A DNA stretch of 64,000 nt from Owenia fusiformis (taxonomy: Eukaryota; Annelida; Polychaeta; Sabellida; Oweniidae), in contig CAIIXF020000003.1 of assembly GCA_903813345.2 (NCBI GenBank), positions 22,272,931 to 22,336,930 of the forward strand. The letters run 5' to 3'. The notes under the pieces are model-generated. The model saw nothing but the letters and a program-made list of their open reading frames with translations. It searched no databases and was not told the origin of the DNA. Below are positions 48,284-56,724 of the stretch, piece after piece; position 1 is the stretch's first letter, and the number at the start of each line of letters is the position of its first letter. The translations under genes and the position numbers were made by a program.

Positions 48284-48672
48284 AGTCCATTTCACTGCTT
48301 CATTTCGTCAGTAGAACGGCAAAAATAAGAAATTGGGAGACCATTGTGCAATAATATATGGAAAAGTATATTCATAATGTACATGAATGACATTTGTATA
48401 TCTTGGATTGCTTCTAGTTTGGCTTATAAAGTGTGTGGCCTCTTATATTTGGATGTTTCTCTGCCATGTTATTTTCAATAAGATTAACATGGCTGAAATT
48501 CTTCAAATTACAAGACGGCACAGGCTTATTGCACAAAAAACTAAAAAATCTGAAATATACAAATGTCATTCATGTACATTATGAATATACTTTTCCATAT
48601 ATTATTGCACAATGGTCTCCCAATTTCTTATTTTTGCCGTTCTACTGACGAAATGAAGCAGTGAAATGGACT
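48284..48672. mobile_element. Long palindrome element, 118-bp perfect arms
   Basis: 48284-48401 and 48555-48672 are perfect inverted copies over 118 bp (AGTCCATTTCACTGCTTC to GACATTTGTATAT). The sequence between is itself imperfectly palindromic around about 48478 (GCCATGTTA with TAACATGGC), so the whole 389 bp is one hairpin. TTAG borders both ends (48280-48283 and 48673-48676). Internal words such as CTGAAATATACAAA and AAATTACAA also occur in the palindrome at 51580-51866. No credible protein is encoded. Confidence 0.85.
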
Positions 48673-48676
48673 TTAG

Positions 48677-49705
48677 GACCTGGCTAAAAATATCTGCATC
48701 TCATCTGGTAACTTAGCCTAAGCTTACATGTTTAGGCCTACAGTGCTGACAGTAAATAATCAAGAGTGGGTTCTCAAACTAAACAGAGGTCCTACCAAAA
48801 TGGATTTGCCTATATACCCCTGAGACTCTTCAGGCCCGTAGCTAGTCCAACAACATTAGACCTAGCCTGGGCCTCGTTTCTTATCTGACATGTCTTATGG
48901 CCCCGGCTAGGTCTAACCTCCATGATCATTTTGCCCTTGATGCGTTAATTTAATCGTTCCGCAGTTTTCGATAAGCGGAACTAATTAAACCCTGAAACCA
49001 TGGTAATATTACACAAAGAATGTTATTCAAGCATGCATACATACCTTATGAATACATACACACCATCCCGTATCCCCCTTAGACCCTATTGATGCATAAT
49101 TACGAAAATATTGGAGACAGGTTTGGAATATGACGAAAATGTCGTCAGCTTTGGTAACATCGAAATTGCAAATCGTATCAGAAATTAACCATCATCGCGG
49201 CACTGCATTTACAATTAGTAGGTTTGCAATTAATAACTATTTCGCGTGTATACACGCGCTATATAAATCAATCAAAGATACCTGTTATCCTCAAAATTTA
49301 TCTTCTAATGCGAGTAATCACGATAATAATTATCAATCTATTTGACAACAATTTCGTTTCGCTAGTAGTTTAATTTTACGATCCGGGACACTCGGACGAA
49401 CAGACATAATGACGGACATGCTGAAATGTTATTTTAGAGATCGGTAAGTGTAGCCTCATTTTACGAGTATAAATGAACATTTAACACAATAATATTGTGT
49501 TCAATCGCTTGATGTTATGTGTTTTTATATTATTGTTTTTATATTATTGTCAAGTATCAATTGCATGTTATCGCGGCAAAATGGTTTCGATGGATCCAGA
49601 ACTTGCATCAAAGGAAAGAATAGTAAAGAGGTTAAACTCAATAACGGCCCCAAAAAATTCCTAATACAGTAAAGAACGCCGTTATTGAGTTTAACGACGT
49701 TGAAC
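48677..49705. other. Unassigned stretch between transposons
   Basis: It holds an old fragment of the G-run MITE end (CAGGCCCGTAGCTAGTCC, about 48832) and a small inverted repeat at 49631-49695 with 18-19-bp arms (GTTAAACTCAATAACGG and complement). At 49409-49443 there is a start codon followed by about 12 codons and a good donor (MTDMLKCYFRD, GATCG/GTAAGT), which could be an orphan first exon. No partner exon was found. Confidence 0.4.
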
Positions 49706-49866
49706 TAGCCCGTAGCCAGAATTTGTTCAGTTTTCAAAAATTTCCAGGGGGGGGTTCACATTTGACAATTTTGGCCCAAATATGGCCAAAATCACTTGAG
49801 AAGTGCTCAAAATGGTGAAAAACTGCATGATTTTGAAAGAATTTTTGGCCAGGGGGGGGTTCGCCC

Positions 49867-50655
49867 TAGACTGTATCCTTCGTCTGAATAAATTCAGACT
49901 GTAAGTCACCTATTGTAAAATGTGGTGTTGTATAAATGTTACAAATAAGTTTGTTTAATGATAAAATGATTACCTTATAAAGAACTTACAATATTATTTT
50001 TTCGTATATTGTCCTCTTACTGAAGATATTCATAAAATGTACAGACGCTTCTTGTAGCGAAGCCATTGATTAGGTCAAGCCATTTTGGCAATGCCAATTC
50101 TCACGATAAACGAGATTTAGCCAGTGACATCAGTCTATTTGTAAACAAATAACACGTGGAGCGGACGGAGCAACATTACGGAAGCGTATTGATAAATTCC
50201 ATTTGTGCGGGAATTTATTAGATCTAGTCATTTATTATCATTATCCCGATTAATTTTCGTCATTTGTAGTAAATAGAGCGGAAATATTCATGAAGAAGGC
50301 CGAGGTAATCAAGTGGTCATGTGTTGTCAAAGTTCAAAAATTTGCATATCTCGTTTGGATCTCGTGAACTCAAACGTCCTTGACATTGATTTCGCGATCT
50401 ACTTATGAACACATCCTGAAGTTTTGGTGAGTCTGAACATTTCATTATTTTATATCAACTTGTACCCGCCTTATACAAATATTTTTGCTTCTAGTTTAAG
50501 ATGAACATCTCTTCAACATATTCATCAATTTTCAAGGTGAACATTCTTGTAATAAACGAGAAATTTATGTGCAAAAAATATCACCGCTATTTCCACAGGA
50601 AATATATCAATCATAACAGACCGAATATTATATTCAGTCTGTTGGATACATACTA
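49867..50655 (-). mobile_element. Inverted-repeat DNA element 'TAG-tATCC', copy 2
   Basis: In reverse orientation to copy 1, it runs from TAGACTGTATCCTTCGTCTG to the complement of the TAGTATGTATCC end. GGGTTCGCCC flanks it (49857-49866 and 50656-50665). It is 789 bp and nearly identical to copy 1 without the nested element. Together copies 1 and 2 form a ~770-bp inverted repeat spanning 46.9-50.7 kb. Confidence 0.88.
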
Positions 50656-50683
50656 GGGTTCGCCCGAACCCTGCGAACCCCCC

Positions 50684-51028
50684 TAGTATGTATCCAACAG
50701 ACCGAATATAATATTCGGTCTGTTATGATTGATACCCGTGGCATGGAAATCGCGGCGATATTTTGTGCACATAAATCTCTCGTTTATTACAAAAATGTTC
50801 ACCTTGAGAATTGGTGAATACGTTGAAGAGATGTTCATCTTAAACTAGAAGCACAAATTTTTGTATAAGGCGGGTACAAGTTGATATAAAATAATGAAAT
50901 GTTCAGACTCACCAAAACTTCAGGATGTGTTCATAAGTAGATCGTAGATTATTTGTAACATTTATACAACCACATTTTACAATAGGTGACTTACAGTCTG
51001 AATTTATCCAGACGAAGGATACAGTCTA
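50684..51028 (+). mobile_element. Inverted-repeat DNA element 'TAG-tATCC', copy 3, internally deleted
   Basis: It has both ends (TAGTATGTATCC, GGATACAGTCTA) and a GAACCCCCC duplication (50675-50683 and 51029-51037). The inside jumps from AAGTAGATCG to ATTTGTAACATTT, removing about 450 bp relative to copy 2. It has its own target duplication, so it inserted as a separate event, in the same MITE and 28 bp from copy 2. Confidence 0.85.
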
Positions 51029-51579
51029 GAACCCCCCTGGCTACTGGCCTGCTCTTATCTGATAGATAGAATGTACAAATAAAAACAAAAGTTTTGCTAT
51101 ACATGTAGGTAAAAAGTGGTTTTACCTGTTAATTCTGTCATTGGTCCGCCATTTTTGCGGAAGTCACACTGAAACACCATGGAATGAAACAAAATCACTA
51201 GAAAAAAAAACATGACACACATCGTGCGCATGGGCACTTAGTTAAAACCAATCAGATTATTTGATTATTTTGCGAACATGAATTATTTGCTTCTGAGCAC
51301 ACCATTAAAAGCTAACCACAATAAACAAACCTAGCCGAGATTACCCTTACTTGATTTTAGTGAAATGTTTCAAACTTGTGACAAATGCATTATGCATACA
51401 CTGGTATGAAGCCTTGGAGACACTCATTTTGGTATGATTTACGGTGTATTCTTTTCTGCAGTTTGGGGGAGTTTGGGACATAAAATGTTAAAATTCAAGA
51501 AAATATGCCAACTATACGACTTATCAATTATTTTGTATCAGCATTGCACAGTAAAAGTTTAAATGTTTGGAAGTTCATG

Positions 51580-51866
51580 TACTTTGAATTTAAAAAATAA
51601 GCAATCAAATGACTATAGTGCAACAGTATATGAAAAAATTGAAACAATATGTACAAGTCCTAACCTTTGTATATTTCAGATAGTTATGTTTAATGTGCAG
51701 CAAAGCTGTGGCCTTTTGTAATTTAGGGAGTTTCAGCCAATTTTTTCGAAAATAAAATGGTAGAGAACTAAAATATACAAAAGTTAGGACATGTATAAAT
51801 GTTTCCATTTTTACATATTCTGTTTCAATATGGTCCTTGAATTGCTTATTTTTTCGATTCAAAGTA
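51580..51866. mobile_element. Older palindrome element, related to 48284-48672
   Basis: TACTTTGAATTTAAAAAATAAGC at the left is mirrored by GCTTATTTTTTCGATTCAAAGTA at the right. Pairing, at perhaps 75-80% by eye, continues to a centre near 51745. The complement strand shares CCATTTTATTTTC, GGCTGAAA, AAATTACAA, CACAG and CTGAAATATACAAA, in that order, with the 48.3 kb palindrome. Both therefore belong to one family that is palindromic throughout. Confidence 0.7.
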
Positions 51867-51875
51867 GTTCAAAAC

Positions 51876-54800
51876 ATCAGAAACAAGTCAAATTCTTTAC
51901 TTCAGAGAATATTTTTAATTTATTGAGACTTTCGACTAATATCCCTTAGTCTTTTTCAAAATATAACAGCATGTATACATTTATGTGACGTCATAAACAG
52001 ACAATGGAAAATTTAATTATGTAACAAATGACCTAGTAACCTAAAAAATAACAACAACAAAAAAAACATAGATACGAAAAAACGAATGACCTAATAATAA
52101 CCTTAAGATAAATATATCATCGTTATGGTAACAATTAAACTCAAATATTACTATTGCATACTTTGCTATACCATTCTTAATTTACAATATTTTATGATAC
52201 AAATTGTCCAACTGATACCCATTATCTCTGTTCATTTTAGGTTGCATTGTTATCCCATCGAACGAAGTTCGGAGGGATATAGGGAACGCCTCCGTCCGTC
52301 CGTCCGTACGTACGTACGTACGTACGTCCGTCCGTCTGTCCGTCCGTCCGGGCAATAACTCAAATACCATTGGCCCGATTTTGTTCATATTTTGTACACA
52401 TATACCCTATGGGGGTAGAAGTTCTGCTCGAAAGCCGATTTTCAAAATGGCCGCTCATTTCAAAATGGCGGCCATTTTAGTGCCGATTTTACAGTAATTT
52501 AGGTACAATATGTAAAACTGTAATAGCAATATGTTTTAAATGTCAAAAAATTATAAAGGACATTAATAAAGCTACAAATGTAGATATTAATAAAGCACAT
52601 GGCAGCCATCTTGAAAAATGGCGGCCTTTACTCGTTATTTTACGATTTTTGCTGTAACTCGAAAAAGAGTGGAGCGATTTTGTTCATATTTGGTATGTGA
52701 ATACTATAAACATTGTACACTGTCTACAGACACTTTTGGTAGAAGGCGGCAATTTTGAAATTTTTTTTAAAAAATGGCCGCCATTTTAACGTTTTTTACT
52801 ATAACTCGAAAAGTAGTGAAGCGATTTTGTTCATATTTGGTATGTGAATACTATAAGCATGGCACACTGTCTAATGACACTTTTGGTAGAAGGTGGCCAT
52901 TTTGAAAAATGGCCGCCATTTTAACATATTTTTCTATAACTCAAAAAGTAGTGGAGCAATTTTGTTCATATTTGGTATGTTTCATATTTTATATGTGAAT
53001 ACTATAAGCATGGCACACTGTCTAATGACACTTTGGGAAGTAGGCGGCCATTTTGAAAAATGGCCATCATATTTACGTTTACTATAACTTGAAAAGTAGT
53101 GAAGCGATTTTGTACATATTTGATATGTGAATACTCATGAGCCTTGCACACTGTCTCATGACACTTCGGATAGTAGGCGGCCTTTTTAAAAAATGGCTGT
53201 CATTTTTACATTTTTTTCTATAACTCAAAAAGTAGTGGAGCGATTTTGTTCATATTTGATATGTGAATACTCTAAGCATGGCACATTGTCTTTACAAGTA
53301 CATGTGTGCGATTTTTCAAAAATTTTATAGGTGGCTACTTAAAAGCATATTATTTCTTCTGATGACAACTTGGCTAGTGAGCAACCATTTTGAAAATGAT
53401 GGCCTTTCTGTGTGTTGTTTTATGATATTTGCTATATATTTCGTTTGTAAAAATGCCAGCCATTTCTGTTCGATGGGATTCGCTACGCTTTGGCGTTGCC
53501 GTTGTTCTGGTTTTAATATGAATTGCTTCCTTAACCCTACGTTTAAGATCATGACTCTCATTATCAATGATTTTTACATTGTTCCAGTTTATATTATGAT
53601 CATATTCCATGGAATGTTCAATAACCGCAGAAGCAAGACCTCCAGTCGACAGTAATGTGGGTCTACGATGTTCTCTGATTCTAGTAACTAGTTCCCGCTT
53701 TGTTTCACCTACATAAGTGGCAATACAGTCTTTACAATCAATTTTGTAAATTACACCGGACTTCTTTTGATCATTAGTTTTGTCCTTTAAATGCACCAAC
53801 TGTTTCTTGATAGTATTCTGCGATGAGAAACATACTCGGACACGATGCCTTTTAAAAATACGTCGTAACTGGTTGGAAATACTAGGGATATACGGAAGAA
53901 CTGCAGTACACCTTATATCGTCATCATTTCTTGTTCTGTTTACATTATTTGTCGCATGTCTTTCACCTTCTTTAATCAGCCATTCCGGGTACCCACACTC
54001 CTTTAATGATCGGCAAACCAGTTCCTTTTCTTTCTTTAGATCTTCCTCTTTAGTTACCAATGTTTCTGCCCTCCTAAAGAGGGATTTGACAACTCCTCTT
54101 TTAGTATCAAGAGAATGATTTGATTGGAAATGCAAATACTGATTTGTGTGCGTTGGTCTCGGTAAACACTAAATGACAAAGATCCGTCTTGTTCAATCTG
54201 GGACATCGTATCCAAAAATGGGAGACGTTTATCGGCGGAACATACTTCCTTGGTGAATTTTATTCTCTCGTGTTGTTTATTCAAATGTTCACTAAACGAT
54301 TGTTCATCATCCCTCTTTATGATCACAAACGTGTCGTCAACAAATCGACCCCAAAATTTTGGAGGAATTGGAGCATTTTCAATGGCCTTTTCTTCAAGAT
54401 TTTCCATGAACAGATTCGCTATGATCGGAGATAGGGGCGATCCCATTGCTGCACCTTCTTTTTGAATATAAAATTGGTTATCACGAATAAAGTAAGTGGT
54501 CTGAAGACAAAATTTCAAAAGTTCACCAATACTTCACGGTCTAAGTCCTGTTCTCTGTGGTAAAGTATCATCTGCTTCGAGTTTCTGCACTGCAATTGTC
54601 ACTGCCTCTACAACCGGAACACTAGTAAACAACGACTTAACATCATAAGACACAGTGCACTCTGTTTCATCAACTTTATGATTTTTTACTTTTTGAACAA
54701 AGTCTTCAGTATTCTTAATGCTATAACCATTTTCTCCAACTAATGGCTTCAAAATGTCGGCAAGGTATTTTGCCAAATTGTACGTGAGACTTCCAATACT

Positions 54801-54884
54801 GGATAGTATTGGTCTCAATGGTATGTTTAAGTCTCAATAAATTAAAAATATTCTCTGAAGTAAAGAATTTGACTTGTTTCTGAT
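51876..54884 (-). mobile_element. Penelope-like retroelement, broken, with 56-bp perfect terminal inverted repeats
   Basis: On the minus strand, the RT part shows RPILSSIGSLTYNLAKYLAD, VSYDVKSLFTSVPV, GAAMGSPLSPIIANLFME and FVDDTFVI (54820-54050). A linker and a GIY-YIG endonuclease (GVIYKIDCKDC, YVGETKRELVTRIREHR, about 53760-53450) follow. This RT-plus-GIY-YIG order defines Penelope-like elements. The N-terminal part is absent and the reading frame is broken in a few places. Positions 51876-51931 and 54829-54884 are perfect inverted copies. Inverted or direct terminal repeats are known for this class. Its 3' side holds the 52246-53395 repeat array. Confidence 0.85.
52246..53395 (+). repeat. 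CCGT/ACGT microsatellite plus ~140-bp tandem array (GGCGGCCATTTT)
   Basis: It opens with CATCGAACGAAGTTCGGAGG, then (CCGT)n/(ACGT)n at 52289-52351, then GGGCAATAACTCAAATACC. Five or six units of about 135-147 bp follow. Each has AAAATGGCCGCCATTTT, TATAACTCGAAAAGTAGTG, GCGATTTTGTTCATATTTGG, TATGTGAATACT and CACACTGTCT. The unit has CpG-containing, palindromic GGCCGCC cores. It is non-coding and lies within the span of the Penelope-like element, so it is either an insertion or part of that copy's 3' region. Confidence 0.75.
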
Positions 54885-56720
54885 ATATTAACCAGAGAGA
54901 TGAACTTACATAGAACTAGTTCAAAACATTTTACTGTAGGCTGTAGGCTAGTAGGCTAGGCCTAAGTGGTTGGTCAGTTATGGCATTACTTGGTAAGAGG
55001 GATAATCTTAGATGCTATCATACAAAATTAATATAAGTTGCTAGAAATATCTTCATTTATTCCATAGTTAGCATGATATTTATAGGCTAACATGTGAAAA
55101 TAAAAACAGTATTTTTGCAATCAGTGGTAAAATATGATATTTTTGACAAATTTTCACTTAACCATAGCATACGGTTTTTTAGCCATGACATACGGCGCCG
55201 TATGCGATGGTTTATGGATTCTTGCTACTTCAGACTCAAAACGAGGCTAAGTGTCAACATCGCTGGATCCTTTGGAAAATTCGAATTAAATATATCATAT
55301 CCATTCGTGGATAAAAATCATATCACTCATAAATCATAGGATATCCTCTATATATGTACGTACAAAGATTCTATTATACATTGGCATTACCTGAATTAGA
55401 CGTGGATTTAAACTTATCAGCCCCTCCCTGTTGTATATTGTATTTTGGTTCCGCCATATTTTGGCGAGCAATACCTCATTGGTATATTCAGTATTTTTTA
55501 CACTTAAAGACAGAGCTAGAAACTCCTCCTTTGAGGAACCCTGTGTTGTACACCGCTAGACACCATAGTCATCAGAATACATGTTACAATCATTTGCTGC
55601 TTATTACATGGTATTGTGAAGCTGTCTTGGCCTCAATCAACTTAGTTGGTTCCTAGCACCTGTATTTGGCATCCTACTACAGGTCACCAGATGATAAAAG
55701 TCAAGCGCAGCCTGGTTGAACTTCAGAAATCCCTGGACATCTTCCCTAAACAATACTTCCAATCACACACTTGGGTCAGCAGTGATTTTAATCCCTTGCA
55801 CTTCTCATGGGGCATTGTAGAAGCACAAATTCCATGAATTCTACCTAGCATGCCAGATCACCATTCACCAACTCCTTTCTAGCCTGCGTTCTCCCATCTG
55901 TTCTTTTTATTTATTTTAAGGGGTTGAATTTATTGTAACCTGAAACATTTACCTGTATTAATCTGAAAGGAACTGCATGGTACCTTTATCCTGGCTATGA
56001 CCATAGGCAGTTCGAGCCAGCGCCAGCCTTTTATCCTAAGTCAGCAGCACTCTAGTAATTCAGATAATCAGTTTGTCTATATAATCTATATTGGTTAAAC
56101 CTACATGCCAGAGCCTGGTTTTGAATCCAGAACCTAGTCATTACTCCACACAGATTCAACCATACAAATACCAACAAATACATATACCACACATTGGCAT
56201 ACCCCCCCCCCCCTGCTCCCCTCCATAATCAATAAAAATAAAACCATTAGCTTTAAAATGCTTTTTATTTGAAGTTTCTAGCTCAATTTTGAAGGAAGTT
56301 TCATCAATTTTTATAAAATTCAAATCAAATCTTAAATTTTTTTTGGCTCGAACCCCCCCCCCCCCCCCCCCGCCCCCTTCCTACCGGAAACCAAAAATGT
56401 TGGTGAACGCAACCACCCTGACTGAAAACTTGCTACGCCCATGCCACAGCCTTTTATTTTATACAAGTCACTGTTCAGTCAAACACCCTGAATTACATAC
56501 TGCACAAACATATTTGTCTGAACTTGGAATCATACCCCGTGCTAATCGATACCCTAGAATGGTAACCTTGGGTCGACTTTTGTTGAAATTCACTCCTTGA
56601 TTGAAAAAGTGTATTTCCACCATTGAGTTTTTTTATCAATCAATCAAACGCATCAAGCTAATAATGATATCTAATAATCGAGAAGGTACATCATAGTACT
56701 CCATGAAACATCATTTTCAC
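54885..56720. other. Intergenic stretch, nothing firm
   Basis: AT-rich sequence with two long poly-C runs (about 56203-56213 and 56351-56371), the second next to a decayed G-run-MITE fragment (GCTCGAACCCC ... GCTACGCCC). No exon, RNA gene or transposase was supported. Two short words resembling polymerase III B boxes (CAGTTCGAGCC near 56008) were not accompanied by an A box. Confidence 0.45.
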
Positions 56721-56724
56721 AATT

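Larger units (their letters stand above)
49706..51045 (+). mobile_element. G-run MITE split twice by later insertions
   Basis: The left part (49706-49866) carries AGCCCGTAGCCAGAATTTG, TTCACATTTGACAATTTTGG and GGCCAGGGGGGGG. A middle scrap (GAACCCTGCG and flanks, 50656-50683) lies between copies 2 and 3 of the TAG-tATCC element. The right end (51029-51045, CCCCCCTGGCTACTGGCC) follows. Joined across the insertions it is the same order as 19421-19590. It is the oldest layer of this nest. Confidence 0.8.

Noticed and set aside
48387-48648. Overlapping 65- and 71-aa open frames, similar to one at 51605-51862
   Set aside because: The similarity comes from two related palindrome elements; several frames are equally conserved, so it is DNA homology and not protein conservation.
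52291-52350. Regular short direct repeats suggestive of a CRISPR-like array
   Set aside because: They are a 4-bp microsatellite (CCGT/ACGT) without spacers, in a eukaryotic genome.
55980-56160. Possible tRNA-derived SINE (CAGTTCGAGCC, GGTTTTGAATCC words)
   Set aside because: No A box at the proper distance, no tail and no second copy in the window.
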